The position numbers and the translations under genes are program-made. Of a stretch of 64,000 nt of DNA, positions 49,212-58,556 are shown one piece after another (within the stretch, counting starts at the first letter, position 1; each line of letters begins with the position of its first letter). Source of the DNA: Methylibium rhizosphaerae (lineage in GTDB: Bacteria; Pseudomonadota; Gammaproteobacteria; Burkholderiales; Burkholderiaceae_C); contig NZ_SWAR01000019.1 in NCBI RefSeq assembly GCF_006386545.1, forward strand, positions 35,732 to 99,731, given 5' to 3'. Under the pieces are notes generated by a model that was given only the letters and a program-made list of their open reading frames with translations, had not been told where the DNA came from and searched no databases.

Positions 49212-50330
49212 ATGCAGAACACTTCTTTTCGTTCCTTCGCCGAACGTGCCGGCCGCTGGTCTCTTTCGGTGCTCGTGGTGCTGGGCGTGTTGTGGGCCTG
49301 CCAGGTTCAAAGCAGCACCGAGGCCGCGCCGCGCACGCCGGCCGCCCGCGGACCGCTCGATGCCGAGGAAAGCAACAACGTCTCGGTGTTCAGGAAGGCC
49401 TCGCCTTCGGTGGTGAACATCACCACGCTGGCGGTGCAGCGCGACTTCTTTTCCATGAACGTGCAGCAGGTGCCGCGCGGCACCGGCACCGGTTTCGTGT
49501 GGGACGAGCGCGGCTACATCGTCACCAACTTCCACGTGGTTCAGGAAGCCAACGCGGCCCGCGTGACGCTGGCGGACCAGACCACCCACCGCGCGCAGCT
49601 TGTGGGCGTGTTCCCCGACCGCGACATCGCGGTGCTGAAGATCGACGCGCCCAAGGGGAAGCTCCCGCCGCTCGCGCTGGGCACCAGCCGCGACCTGGTG
49701 GTGGGCCAGAAGGTCTACGCCATCGGCAACCCGTTCGGCCTCGACCAGACGCTCACCACCGGCATCGTGAGTGCGCTCAACCGCGAGATCGACTCGGTGA
49801 ACCAGCGCACCATCCGCGGCGTGATCCAGACCGATGCGGCCATCAACCCGGGCAACTCCGGCGGGCCGCTGCTCGACTCCGCCGGCCGCGTGATCGGCGT
49901 CAACACCGCGATCTACAGCCCGTCCGGCGGCAGCGCCGGCATCGGCTTCGCCATCCCCATCGACGAGGTGAACCGCATCGTGCCTCGGCTCATCCGCGAC
50001 GGTCGCATGGTGCGCCCCGCCCTGGGCGTGGCCGTGGGCCCCGAAGGCATGACCCGAGCGCTCGGCCTGCCCGAGGGCGTGCCGCTGGTGCAGGTGCAGC
50101 GCGGCGGTGCCGCGGCTGCAGCGGGACTCAAGCCCTTCACACGCGGCGACGGCGGCGGCATCGTGGCCGGCGACGTGATCACCGCGGTGAACGACGAGCC
50201 GGTGAAGGACTTCGACGGCCTGCTGACCGCGCTGGAGCGCTTCCAGCCCGGCGACAAGGTCTCGCTGTCGGTGTGGCGTGAAGGCAGGACGCGCAAGCAG
50301 CAGGTCACGCTCGGCGCTTCCGACGAGTAG
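49212..50330 (+). CDS. HtrA/DegP-type periplasmic serine protease
   Basis: A 372-residue trypsin-like protease anchored by one N-terminal helix (about 15-31). Catalytic triad His108 (TNFHVV), Asp138 (DRDIAVLKI) and Ser216 (GNSGGPL), then one PDZ domain (about 265-365; PALGVAVGPEGM, VAGDVITAVNDEPVKDFDGLL). With one PDZ and a membrane anchor it is closest to DegS/HtrA single-PDZ types, whose roles are envelope quality control or regulated cleavage of an anti-sigma factor. The ATG 49212 start is preceded by GGAG. No cognate anti-sigma gene adjacent. Confidence 0.92.
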   Translation: MQNTSFRSFAERAGRWSLSVLVVLGVLWACQVQSSTEAAPRTPAARGPLDAEESNNVSVFRKASPSVVNITTLAVQRDFFSMNVQQVPRGTGTGFVWDERGYIVTNFHVVQEANAARVTLADQTTHRAQLVGVFPDRDIAVLKIDAPKGKLPPLALGTSRDLVVGQKVYAIGNPFGLDQTLTTGIVSALNREIDSVNQRTIRGVIQTDAAINPGNSGGPLLDSAGRVIGVNTAIYSPSGGSAGIGFAIPIDEVNRIVPRLIRDGRMVRPALGVAVGPEGMTRALGLPEGVPLVQVQRGGAAAAAGLKPFTRGDGGGIVAGDVITAVNDEPVKDFDGLLTALERFQPGDKVSLSVWREGRTRKQQVTLGASDE

Positions 50331-50438
50331 CGAGGCAGCGAGGCGGCCGCAGCGCAAAGCCCCTGACACTGCAGGTTCACGGGGCCCGTGCTGCAATCCG
50401 TCGCCCCGCCTCTTCGGCGCCTCCGCCTTCCGCACTCC

Positions 50439-51698
50439 ATGCAGCCAGCCCTGCCCCGCTTCAACGAACGCGCCCTGCTCTACACGCTGGCCGCCCTGCA
50501 GTTCACCTACATCGTCGACTTCATGGTGATGATGCCGCTGGGGCCGCAGCTGACCCGGCTGTTCGGCATCAGCGATGCGCAGTTCGGCCTGCTCGTGTCG
50601 GCCTACACGCTGGCTGCCGGCGCCTCCGGGCTGGTGGGCAGCACCTTCGTCGACCGGTTCGAGCGCAAGCGGCTGCTGCTCATGCTGTATTTCGCCTTCG
50701 CGCTGGCCACGCTCGCCTGCGGCCTGGCACCCAGCTATGGCGCGCTGATGACCGCGCGCGTGCTGGCCGGCCTGTTCGGCGGCGTGATGGGCACGCTGGT
50801 GCAGACCATCGTTGCCGACGCCGTCCCGTTCGAGCGGCGCGGCCAGGCCATGGGCATCGTGATGGCCGCGTTCTCGCTGTCCACCGTGGCCGGCGTGCCG
50901 GCTTCGCTGTGGCTGGCCGAGCTGTGGGGCTGGCATGCCAGCTTCATCGCCATTGCGCTGGTGAGCTTCGCGATCGGCGCGATGGGCCTGCGCACGCTGC
51001 CCGTCATCGACGCGCACCTGCACTCGGGCCGCCGTCGTTCGCCCTGGCAGGACATTGCGGAGGTGCTGCGCGAGCGTGCCCACTGGCGTGCCTTCGGCTT
51101 CACCGCGCTCGTCATGGCCACCGGCTTCACCACCATTCCGTTCCTCACCATCTACATGACCAGCAACATTGGGCTGCCCTCGCAGCAGATCCCGCTCGTG
51201 TACCTGGCCGGCGGCGTGGCCACGCTGTTTTCGGCGCGCTGGATCGGCGCGCTGGCCGACCGCTTCGGCAAGGTGCGGGTGTTCCGCGCCGTGGCTGCGA
51301 TCGCCCTGCTGCCGCTGGTGGGCATCACCTACCTGGGCCCGGTGCACGTCGCCGTGCTGCTGGTGGTGACCACGATGTTCTTCGTGTTCGTGTCGGGCCG
51401 CATGGTGCCCGGCATGGCGCTCATCACCCAGGCCGCCAAGCCGGCGTTGCGCGGCACCTTCATGAGCCTGAACGGCTCGGTGCAGTCGGCCGCGATGGGT
51501 GTGGCCTCGCTGGTGGGCGGCGCGCTGATCGGCCGCGATGCGCAAGGGCTGGTCACCGGCTACCAGCATTGCGGCTGGGTCGCGGCGGTGTTGACTCTGG
51601 CGTCGTTGTGGTGGGTCGGGCGGCTGCAGCTGCCGGCCGCACCACCGAACGCCACCCCGCCGCAGCAGCCGGCGGGCACGGCCGCCGTGCAGCGCTGA
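50439..51698 (+). CDS. MFS transporter (drug-efflux-like)
   Basis: A 419-residue twelve-helix MFS protein: ALLYTLAALQFTYIVDFMVMMPLGPQL, loop STFVDRFERKRLLL, VLAGLFGGVMGTLVQTIVADAVPFERRGQAMG in the fourth-fifth helices, and a second-half loop IGALADRFGKVRVF. It is in the DHA1/AraJ-like branch of efflux proteins. A Pro-rich tail ends it. It is 28 bases before the hydratase gene on the same strand and could be co-transcribed. Substrate unknown. Confidence 0.85.
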   Translation: MQPALPRFNERALLYTLAALQFTYIVDFMVMMPLGPQLTRLFGISDAQFGLLVSAYTLAAGASGLVGSTFVDRFERKRLLLMLYFAFALATLACGLAPSYGALMTARVLAGLFGGVMGTLVQTIVADAVPFERRGQAMGIVMAAFSLSTVAGVPASLWLAELWGWHASFIAIALVSFAIGAMGLRTLPVIDAHLHSGRRRSPWQDIAEVLRERAHWRAFGFTALVMATGFTTIPFLTIYMTSNIGLPSQQIPLVYLAGGVATLFSARWIGALADRFGKVRVFRAVAAIALLPLVGITYLGPVHVAVLLVVTTMFFVFVSGRMVPGMALITQAAKPALRGTFMSLNGSVQSAAMGVASLVGGALIGRDAQGLVTGYQHCGWVAAVLTLASLWWVGRLQLPAAPPNATPPQQPAGTAAVQR

Positions 51699-51726
51699 CC
51701 CGACGCCTTGCCTTGAAGGAACAGCC

Positions 51727-52503
51727 ATGACAGAACCCGTCGGCATTGCCGAGGCCGTGCGCCGACTGGTGCAGGCCCGGCGCAGCGGCCAGCCGGTGCC
51801 CGCGGTGCCGCTGCCCGACGCGCCCAGCGCCTATGCCGTGCAGGATGGGGTGGCCCGGGCCCTGGGCTGGTTCGGCGCCGGCGACCGGGCCCCGCACTTC
51901 TGGAAAAGCGGCGGCCCGTCGCGAGACATCGAACTCACCCATGCGCCGCTGCCGCCGGCCGGCGTGTGGCGCAGCCCCGTCGTCGCACCGGCCGGCTGGC
52001 CGTCATGGCGCTTGAGAGGTATCGAGGCCGAAGTGGCGCTGCGGCTGGGCCGCGACGTCGATGCGGCGCTCGCCGCCACGCTCGACACGCCACGCGCCGC
52101 CGCGCTGGTGGACGCGATGTGCGTGTCGATCGAGATCGTGGATTCGCGCTGGGCCGAGGCGCTGGACGCGCCACCGCTGGCCCGGCTGGCCGACCTGCAG
52201 TCGCACGGCGCGCTGGTGCTGGGCGACTGGGCCCGCTTCGAGCCGGCGCGCGACTGGGCCGCGCAGACATGCCGGGTGCGCATCGGCACGGCACCCGAGG
52301 CGGTGTACCAGGGCAGCCACCCGCTGGCCGACCCGTGTTTCGTGCTGCCGCAGTGGCTGCGTCATGCCACGCGGCATGGCGCCACGGTGGCCGCCGGCAG
52401 CGTGGTGAGCGCCGGGTCGTGGTGCGGGTTGCTGCATGCCGATGCAGGCGACACCGTGCACGTCGCCTTCGACGGCATCGGCGACGCGCGGGTCACGCTG
52501 TAG
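51727..52503 (+). CDS. Hydratase/decarboxylase of the fumarylacetoacetase fold
   Basis: A 258-residue enzyme like 2-keto-4-pentenoate hydratase or 4-oxalocrotonate decarboxylase. Metal ligands are in LRGIEAEVALRLGRD and in VSIEIVDSRW (Glu/Glu/Asp pattern). The C-terminus AAGSVVSAGSWCGLLHADAGDTVHVAFDGIG has the family beta-hairpin with Thr/Ser-Gly-Xaa. Usually these act after meta-cleavage dioxygenases, but none is here, so the pathway is unknown. It ends ten bases before a convergent VOC gene. Confidence 0.82.
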   Translation: MTEPVGIAEAVRRLVQARRSGQPVPAVPLPDAPSAYAVQDGVARALGWFGAGDRAPHFWKSGGPSRDIELTHAPLPPAGVWRSPVVAPAGWPSWRLRGIEAEVALRLGRDVDAALAATLDTPRAAALVDAMCVSIEIVDSRWAEALDAPPLARLADLQSHGALVLGDWARFEPARDWAAQTCRVRIGTAPEAVYQGSHPLADPCFVLPQWLRHATRHGATVAAGSVVSAGSWCGLLHADAGDTVHVAFDGIGDARVTL

Positions 52504-52512
52504 CCCGCAGGC

Positions 52513-52995
52513 TCAGCCGCCCTGCTGCTCGAACAGCTTGGCGGCGCGCCGCTGGAGTTCGTCGGGCTCCACGTCTTCGATGTGGGTGGCGATGCTCCAC
52601 TTGTGGCCGAACGGGTCGCGGATGTTGCCGCAGCGGTCGCCATAGAACTGGTCGGCCACGTCCATCAGCACGGTGGCACCGGCCTCGACCGCACGCTTGA
52701 ACACCACATCGACGTCGGGCACGTACAGCATGATGCTGCTGCCCGAATCGCCGATGGTCTGCGGGCTCAGCGCCTTCCACTCGGGGGCTTCGTCGTGCAG
52801 CATGATCACCGAGCCGCCGATGCGGACCTCGGCATGGGCGATCTTGCCGTCGGGGCTGTTGAAGCGCATCACCTCTTCGGCGTTGAACGCCTTCTTGTAG
52901 AAGTCGATCGCCTGCGCGGCGCCCTTCACGGTGAGGTAGGGGGTGACGGAGCTGTAGCCGTCGGGGATGGCCTTCACGGGTTTACGGTTGGGCAT
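52513..52995 (-). CDS. PhnB-like VOC protein
   Basis: A 160-residue VOC-fold protein of the PhnB/YP_ type: SVTPYLTVKGAAQAIDFYKKAFNAEEVMR, HAEVRIGGSVIMLHDEAPEW and DPFGHKWSIATHIEDVEPDE. These proteins are widespread and uncharacterised; a metal-bound lyase or a binding protein is possible. A perfect CTGT-N8-ACAG element lies 39 bases upstream, so its expression may be tied to the SOS response. A good AGGAGA site precedes ATG 52995. Confidence 0.85.
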   Translation of the reverse strand: MPNRKPVKAIPDGYSSVTPYLTVKGAAQAIDFYKKAFNAEEVMRFNSPDGKIAHAEVRIGGSVIMLHDEAPEWKALSPQTIGDSGSSIMLYVPDVDVVFKRAVEAGATVLMDVADQFYGDRCGNIRDPFGHKWSIATHIEDVEPDELQRRAAKLFEQQGG

Positions 52996-53033
52996 GGGGG
53001 AGTCTCCTGGTCAGGGGCTGGGAAGCCCGAACA

Positions 53034-53049
53034 CTGTACGGACATACAG
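53034..53049. promoter_or_regulatory. LexA-like box upstream of the VOC gene
   Basis: CTGTACGGACATACAG matches CTGT-N8-ACAG with perfect CTGTA/TACAG arms, the LexA consensus used in gamma- and betaproteobacteria. It is 39 bases before the VOC start on the minus strand and 54 bases after the P450 stop (P450 lies upstream). A TetR or MarR operator is another reading of a short palindrome. Confidence 0.5.
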
Positions 53050-53102
53050 CATAGACCCCCTCGGTGCGATTGCAAGTGCCGGCCAAGCCGGCGACACCAC
53101 TG

Positions 53103-54581
53103 TTACCTGGGGAAAGAGGGCTGGGTTCGCAGGCGCAACCGCAGCTGCAGCTCGCTCGGGTTCATGGTGAAGGTCATGTGCTCCTGCATGGCCTGCCCGT
53201 CGGCGGTGGCGAGCGAATCCAGGTCGAAGGAGCCGAGCAGCGTGGCCATCGCCAGCTTGATCTCCAGCAGCGCCAGGTAGCGCCCCGGGCACACGCGCGG
53301 ACCGCCGCCGAACGGCATGGCCACCCGCTTGTTGGGTGCCGGCGCGGCCGCGGCGGCGCCATCGGCGGCCAGCCAGCGTTCGGGTTCGAACCGTTCGGCC
53401 GCACCGAACCAGCGCTCGTCCAGGCTGTCGTGGCGCAGCACCAGCCACAGCAGCGTGCCGCGCGGCAGCTGCACATCGGCCACGGTGGTGTCGTGCAGCG
53501 CCTCGAGCCCCAGGAAGGGCGCCACCGGCTTCAGCCGCATGGCCTCGCTGGCGCAGGCTTCCACATAGTCGAGCGAGTCGATCTGCTCGAAGCTGGCGCC
53601 GGCGAGGTCGGGCACCACGCGCTGCACCTCCTCGCGGGCGCGCTGCAGCGCCTGCGGGTGGTGGTGCAGCAGCCAGATCAGCCAGGCCAGGGTGTTGGAA
53701 GTGGTGTCTTCGCCGGCGAACAACATGGTCGAGACGTTGCCGGCGACGTCGCGGTCGCTCAGGCCCGCATCGCCGTCTTCTGCGGCCGCGAGCATCGCCT
53801 CCAGCAGGTTGCGCGGCTGCTCGCGCCGCGACGGATCCGCATGCAGCCGCTCGCGCGCCTGCGCAATGAAGCCGGCAATCGCCTGCTGCAGCGCAGCCAT
53901 GCTGCGATCGGCACGGCGGTCGTCGGCCAGCTTGAACCAGCGCCAGTACGGAATGGGCGTCATCACCCGGCGGAAGATGGTCGCCAGCACGGTGTCGAGG
54001 TGGCGCTGTATCACGTCTTCGCCGGCTTCGAGCGTGTTCACCTCGCTGCCGAACGCAAGCCCCGCGATGATGTCGACCGCATAGCGCTTGAGGTCGGCCT
54101 GCAGGTCGATGGCGGTGCCCGCCTGCGCGGCATGGAGCCAGCGCTTGCGCAGCCGCAGCGCCACCTGCTGCAGCGCCGGAAAGTACGCCCGCACGTGGCC
54201 GGGCGCGAAGCTGGCCATCACCATGCGGCGCTGGCGGCGCCAGGCCTCGCCTTCGGCGGAAAACAGGCCCGGGATGCCGCCCAGCTCCTGCCCCACGCGG
54301 CGCAGCTGGGAGCTGCGCGAGAAGGTGTCGGGCCGCTCGCGCAGCAGCTGGCCGATCAGCTCGTGGTCGGACACCACCACCACCTGCGTGGCGCCGAGCT
54401 TCACCCGGAACAGCGGCCCATGCAGGCGGCTCCAGGCCTCCATCGCCTGGTGCACCCGCTGGCGCCGCACGCTGAACAGGCTGCCGACGAGCGGCCAGCC
54501 GCGCGGGCCGGGCAGGTCTTCGATGCGGCGCGGCGCGGCGGCAGGCGGCGTTGCGGCGGTGGTGCTGGGGCTGCGCATCAT
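53103..54581 (-). CDS. Cytochrome P450 monooxygenase
   Basis: A 492-residue P450. The haem-thiolate cysteine is about Cys431 in PFGGGPRVCPGRYLA, the oxygen-binding I-helix is MLFAGEDTTSNTLAW, the ExxR is in ACASEAMRLKP and the PERF-like box is AERFEPERWLA. It resembles the CYP102/CYP4-like fatty-acid or long-chain group (PGPRGWPLVGSLF at the N-terminus), with no fused reductase or ferredoxin next to it. No membrane anchor. ATG 54581 has a GGGAG site. Substrate unknown; electron donor must be encoded elsewhere. Confidence 0.92.
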   Translation of the reverse strand: MMRSPSTTAATPPAAAPRRIEDLPGPRGWPLVGSLFSVRRQRVHQAMEAWSRLHGPLFRVKLGATQVVVVSDHELIGQLLRERPDTFSRSSQLRRVGQELGGIPGLFSAEGEAWRRQRRMVMASFAPGHVRAYFPALQQVALRLRKRWLHAAQAGTAIDLQADLKRYAVDIIAGLAFGSEVNTLEAGEDVIQRHLDTVLATIFRRVMTPIPYWRWFKLADDRRADRSMAALQQAIAGFIAQARERLHADPSRREQPRNLLEAMLAAAEDGDAGLSDRDVAGNVSTMLFAGEDTTSNTLAWLIWLLHHHPQALQRAREEVQRVVPDLAGASFEQIDSLDYVEACASEAMRLKPVAPFLGLEALHDTTVADVQLPRGTLLWLVLRHDSLDERWFGAAERFEPERWLAADGAAAAAPAPNKRVAMPFGGGPRVCPGRYLALLEIKLAMATLLGSFDLDSLATADGQAMQEHMTFTMNPSELQLRLRLRTQPSFPR

Positions 54582-54643
54582 CAGGATCTCCCGTGGGGAG
54601 CCTGATGATGGCCAACGCACCTGAGCCAGGTCAAGCAGCCCGC

Positions 54644-55060
54644 TCAGCCCACCTGCACGGTGATGCGGCGCGGCTGCGCGTGTTCCTGCTTCGGGATGCG
54701 CAGGTTCAGCACGCCGTCCTTGAGGTTGGCATCGATGCGCCCGGTGTCGAGCTCGCGGCTCAGCGTGAACGCACGGCGATAGCGCGGCACGCGCACCTCC
54801 GCATACACCGGCTCCAGGCCGCCCGGCGTGACCGGCGCGACGGCGCCTTCGATCAGCAGGGTGTCGCCTTCGACCTTGAGCTCCAGCTGGTCCTTCGGCA
54901 CGCCGGGCAGGTCGGCCAGCAGCGTGATGCCGGTCTCGTCTTCCAGCACGTCGACCCGCGGCACCATGGCGCGGTTGTCCGCCTGCTGCTGTTGCGGCTG
55001 CTGTTGCGACTGCTGTTGTGGCTGTTGCGCCGTGGTGGTCCTGACTTCCTGAGTGCTCAT
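54644..55060 (-). CDS. Small heat-shock protein (Hsp20) with glutamine-rich N-terminus
   Basis: A 138-residue Hsp20. After an unusual Gln-rich head (TAQQPQQQSQQQPQQQQ, residues about 11-27) comes the alpha-crystallin domain: VDVLEDETGITLLADLPGVPKDQLELKVEGDTLLIEGAV, YRRAFTLSREL, LKDGVLNLRIPK with the conserved GVL. It binds unfolding proteins as an ATP-independent holdase. The ATG follows a GGAGGACC site. Probably co-transcribed with the second Hsp20 gene 30 bases upstream. Confidence 0.92.
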   Translation of the reverse strand: MSTQEVRTTTAQQPQQQSQQQPQQQQADNRAMVPRVDVLEDETGITLLADLPGVPKDQLELKVEGDTLLIEGAVAPVTPGGLEPVYAEVRVPRYRRAFTLSRELDTGRIDANLKDGVLNLRIPKQEHAQPRRITVQVG

Positions 55061-55090
55061 GGTGGTCCTCCTTTCGTCCTGCAGCTTCGA

Positions 55091-55564
55091 TTACTGGATC
55101 GCGATGCGCCGTGGCTGCGCCGACTCGCGCCGCGCGATGCTCACGTTGAGCACCCCGTCGCGGTAGCTGGCGTTCACCCGGGTCGGGTCCACGTCGTCGG
55201 GCAGCGCGATGGCGCGCTTGAAGCTGCCGCTCACCCGTTCGCGGCTGTACACGCTGGCACGCGAGCCGGTGTTCTGGGTACCTTCGCCGGCGCCGGGCAG
55301 CGCCGATGGGCGCTCGCCGGAGATGGTCAGCACGCCGCGGTCGATGCTCACGTCGAGCTTGGACGCGTCGATGCCCGGGGCGAAGGCATACACCTCCACG
55401 CTGTTGGGCGTGTTGCCGACGTTGATGGCAGGGAAGGTGCCCGGGGCCACCGAGCGGATGCTGCTGGGGAGGCCCGCGGCGCCGAAGACGTCGTCGAGTT
55501 CGCGGCGCAGGCGTTCGAATTCGCCGAACACACTGCCCGGGAAGTTCAGCATCGATTCATACAT
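55091..55564 (-). CDS. Small heat-shock protein (Hsp20)
   Basis: A 157-residue Hsp20 with a phenylalanine-bearing N-terminal arm (MLNFPGSVFGEFERLRRELDDVF), the alpha-crystallin domain VYAFAPGIDASKLDVSIDRGVLTISGERPS, and the C-terminal RVNASYRDGVLNVSIARRESAQPRRIAIQ with the GVL core and an I-x-I-like RIAIQ tail. With its neighbour it forms the common two-member Hsp20 operon that may co-assemble. An AGGAGCG-type site precedes ATG 55564. An FNR-like half-matched site lies 135 bases upstream. Confidence 0.93.
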   Translation of the reverse strand: MYESMLNFPGSVFGEFERLRRELDDVFGAAGLPSSIRSVAPGTFPAINVGNTPNSVEVYAFAPGIDASKLDVSIDRGVLTISGERPSALPGAGEGTQNTGSRASVYSRERVSGSFKRAIALPDDVDPTRVNASYRDGVLNVSIARRESAQPRRIAIQ

Positions 55565-55698
55565 GGCTGTCGCTCCTTTCAGTGGGTTGGGTCGGCGCCC
55601 GCAGCAACAGGCCGCCGGGCGCCTGAGGAGCGAAATAGTGTTCGGTGCGGGGAGTTCAAGAGGGCAGGCGCACGGGCGCGTTGCGCAACCGCACCCTG

Positions 55699-55712
55699 CT
55701 GACGCAGATCAA
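55699..55712. promoter_or_regulatory. Possible FNR-type box upstream of the Hsp20 pair
   Basis: CTGACGCAGATCAA matches TTGAT-N4-ATCAA at eight of ten positions (one perfect half). It lies 135 bases before the Hsp20 operon and just before the kinase stop. Hsp20 genes are in oxygen-limitation regulons of several bacteria, but the match alone is weak. Confidence 0.3.
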
Positions 55713-55715
55713 AGA

Positions 55716-58247
55716 CTATTGCGCCTGCTGCACCGGGTGGGGCGCCGGGTGGGGCGCCGGCACCCAGGCCAGCAGCGTACGCACCAGCTCCTTGGGATCG
55801 ATGGGCTTGCTCACGTGGGCGTCCATGCCGGCAGCCAGGCAGGCCTGCCGGTCCTCGTCCATGGCGGCGGCCGTCATCGCGATGATGGGCAGCTTCTCGC
55901 CCTGCGGCAGCAGGCGGATCGCGCGGGTGGCATGGATGCCGTCCATTTCGGGCATCTGCATGTCCATCAGCACCACGTCGAACGGCTCGCGCTTGATGCA
56001 GTCCACCGCCTCCAGGCCGTTGGCCGCCAGGGTCACGTCGAGCCCCGCCATCTGCAGGAAGGCCATGGCCACCTGCTGGTTGACGAGGTCGTCCTCGGCC
56101 AGCAGCACGCGCGCGCCATGGATCGTCTTCAAGGCCTGCGCGAGGTCGAGCTTGGCACCCAGCGGTTGGGCCGGCGTGGGCATCGCATCACCGTGCTGCA
56201 GTCGCACCACCGCCTCGAACAGCCGCGACGGCGTGACCGGCTTGGCCAGCACGCAGCACCACGGCAGGTCGGCCAGCTCCTGCCGCACACCTTCGCGGGC
56301 ATGCAGTGTCGTCAGCACGACCACCGCCGGCTGCGCCACCACACGCTGCTCGGCGAGGCTGCTCAGTTGCTCGAGCACCTCCGGGCCGCCGCTCTTCCAG
56401 TCGAGCACCAGCAGCTCGTAGGCGGCCTCGGTGGCCGCCCGGCGCAGCTTGTACAGCGCGTCGTCGGCGAATGCGGCCAGGGCCACCTGGAAGCGCCAGC
56501 TCTGCAGCATCTGCGCGAGCGCCTGCCGCGCCGTGGGCTGGCCGTCGAGCACCAGCGCGCGCATGCCTCGGATACGGTGCAGGTCGATGCGCTCGACGCC
56601 CGGCCGGGCCGGCTTGAGCCAGGCGGTGAAGCTGAAGGTGCTGCCCACGCCCGGCTCGCTCTCGACCGAGATGGTGCCGCCCATCAATTCGACCAGGCGC
56701 TTGCAGATGGCCAGCCCGAGCCCGGTGCCGCCGTAGCGGCGCGAGGTTGCCTTGTCGGCCTGCGAGAACACCTCGAACAGCCGGCCGGCCTGTTCCTTCG
56801 TGAGGCCGATGCCGGTGTCGCGCACGGAGATGCGCAGCTGCACCCGCTCGGCGTCGGCCGACACCAGCTCGGCGCGGATCACCACCTCTCCGCGCGGCGT
56901 GAACTTGATGGCATTGCCCACCAGGTTGTTGAGCACCTGGTTGAGCCGCAGCGAGTCGCCCACGAGGCGCTGCGGGATGTCCTTGTCGATCTCGAAGACG
57001 AGGTCGAGCCCCGCCTCCTCGAGCCGCGCCGAAAACAGCTGGCCCACGCTTTCGATCACCTCCTCGGGGCTGAACTCCTCGGATTCGAGCGTGATCTTGC
57101 CGGCCTCGACCTTGGAGTAGTCGAGGATGTCGTTGAGCAGGGCCAGCAGCGCCTTCGACGACACGTGCACCTTGGTGAGGTAGTCGCGCTGCTGATCGTC
57201 CAGCCGGGTCTGCAGCGTCAAGTGGGTGAGTCCGATGACGGCATTCATCGGCGTGCGGATCTCGTGGCTCATGCTGGCCAGGAACAGGCTCTTGGCGGCA
57301 TTGGCTGCCTGGGCCTCGTCGCGCGCGGCGGCCAGCTCCGCACTGCGGCGGCGCTCGTCGCCATGGGCCTCGGCCAGCCGCGCGTACAGCAGCGAGTTCT
57401 CGAGCAGCAGCTCGAGCAGCACCACGCTGCAGGCGAGCAGCCCGTAGATCCGCCCGGCATAGAAGCCCAGGTCGTAGCGCCCGGCGTTGAGCATGGCCGA
57501 CAGCGCGATGTCGAAGAGCCAGGCGCACAGCACCACCATCAGCCACAGGTCGATCACCGTGTGCGGGCGGCGGCGCCACCACAGCACCGCCAGCGCCACC
57601 AGGCTGGCCAGCCACACGCTGCCCACGGTGGCCAGCATGGCGGGGGTGTAGCGGTTGCCCGCCATGATGGCCGGCAGCAGACCTTGGCCGGCGGTGGCCA
57701 GGGCCACCAGGGCCGCACTCAGCAGCACTGCCGCCGCGGGCCCGCCGAAGGCCCAGCCGGCATGCGGGCGCGCCGGCTCGCGCGGCAGCAGCGCGTAGGC
57801 CAGCACGAACAGCGGAAAGCCGGCATGCCAGAACATGTAGATCCAGGCGGTGCTCTGCGGCCCGGCACCCAGCAGGCCGCCCGGCGCGAACAGCCCCGGG
57901 AAGGTGAGCGCATGGCCGGCGGCGATGAGCGCGGTGAACAGGTAGCCGCTGCCCAGCACGAGCAGCGGGCGCGAATGCAGGATGCGGTACTGGCCGAACA
58001 GCAGTGCGGCGGTGATGAGGTCGTTGACGACCAGCGCCGACTCGTAGATCGGAATGAACGCCGGCACCGGGGCCAGCTGCCGCTTCGCCAGGGGCACCAG
58101 CCCGGCGAACACGATGGCCGAGACCAGCAGCACGGCCAGGGCGCGCCGGCGTTCGGCCCTCCCCGCGGGCTGGTTCAGCAGGAACGAGGGGCTCTCGTCG
58201 CCCGCCAAGGGGTCGTCGCCCCTGCGCTGCAAGACTTCTTCGGCCAC
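55716..58247 (-). CDS. MASE4 hybrid histidine kinase with two receivers
   Basis: An 843-residue membrane hybrid kinase. Residues about 34-290 hold eight hydrophobic segments of MASE4 type ([46 protein letters not shown]). HisKA phosphoacceptor is His328 in [15 protein letters not shown], then ATPase boxes [18 protein letters not shown] and GGTGLGLAI. Receiver 1 (about 565-680) has LVLDWK but its acidic pair reads LVLDGQ; receiver 2 (about 700-830) is complete ([30 protein letters not shown]). GTG 58247 is chosen for its GGGAGG site, since the frame further upstream runs over a tRNA gene. Signal and output unknown. Confidence 0.9.
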   Translation of the reverse strand: MAEEVLQRRGDDPLAGDESPSFLLNQPAGRAERRRALAVLLVSAIVFAGLVPLAKRQLAPVPAFIPIYESALVVNDLITAALLFGQYRILHSRPLLVLGSGYLFTALIAAGHALTFPGLFAPGGLLGAGPQSTAWIYMFWHAGFPLFVLAYALLPREPARPHAGWAFGGPAAAVLLSAALVALATAGQGLLPAIMAGNRYTPAMLATVGSVWLASLVALAVLWWRRRPHTVIDLWLMVVLCAWLFDIALSAMLNAGRYDLGFYAGRIYGLLACSVVLLELLLENSLLYARLAEAHGDERRRSAELAAARDEAQAANAAKSLFLASMSHEIRTPMNAVIGLTHLTLQTRLDDQQRDYLTKVHVSSKALLALLNDILDYSKVEAGKITLESEEFSPEEVIESVGQLFSARLEEAGLDLVFEIDKDIPQRLVGDSLRLNQVLNNLVGNAIKFTPRGEVVIRAELVSADAERVQLRISVRDTGIGLTKEQAGRLFEVFSQADKATSRRYGGTGLGLAICKRLVELMGGTISVESEPGVGSTFSFTAWLKPARPGVERIDLHRIRGMRALVLDGQPTARQALAQMLQSWRFQVALAAFADDALYKLRRAATEAAYELLVLDWKSGGPEVLEQLSSLAEQRVVAQPAVVVLTTLHAREGVRQELADLPWCCVLAKPVTPSRLFEAVVRLQHGDAMPTPAQPLGAKLDLAQALKTIHGARVLLAEDDLVNQQVAMAFLQMAGLDVTLAANGLEAVDCIKREPFDVVLMDMQMPEMDGIHATRAIRLLPQGEKLPIIAMTAAAMDEDRQACLAAGMDAHVSKPIDPKELVRTLLAWVPAPHPAPHPVQQAQ

Positions 58248-58411
58248 GTCGCCTCCCTGAGGCTGCCTCCGTCCAACGACTCGGCTGGGGCCCGATGTTC
58301 CTTGAAGCCATCGCGCAACGCAATTGCGCGATGCAGCAAGCGGCCGAAAGTCACGCGGCTGCGGCGCGGGCAGCAGCAGGCGGCGGCGGCAAGGCTTTGG
58401 TAGGGAGGGAT

Positions 58412-58487
58412 TGGCGCGCCCGGCTGGGATCGAACCAGCAACCCCTGCCTTCGGAGGGCAGTACTCTATCCATTGAGCTACGGGCGC
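58412..58487 (-). tRNA. tRNA-Arg (anticodon CCG)
   Basis: Read on the minus strand from 58487, the 76-base cloverleaf has acceptor stem GCGCCCG/CGGGCGC, D arm with AGCTCAATGGATAGAGT, anticodon stem CTGCC/GGCAG with loop CTCCGAA (anticodon CCG, reading CGG), T arm GCTGG-TTCGATC-CCAGC, discriminator G and an encoded CCA. It lies between the kinase and cytochrome c5 genes. CGG is a frequent arginine codon in such GC-rich genomes. Confidence 0.96.
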
Positions 58488-58556
58488 AGCGACAGGGAAG
58501 GCGCGCATTCTAGCAGCGACGCACTTCACCTCACCGGTCGACTCGGGCCGGCCCCT

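Noticed and set aside
54621..54634. CTGAGCCAGGTCAA as an FNR-type site before the P450 gene
   Set aside because: Three mismatches to TTGAT-N4-ATCAA; expected by chance in DNA of this composition.
55209..58403. A 1064-codon open frame antisense to the hybrid kinase and Hsp20 genes, and an upstream extension of the kinase to 58739
   Set aside because: The antisense product has no domain. The extension would run through tRNA-Arg; GTG 58247 has a good ribosome site instead.
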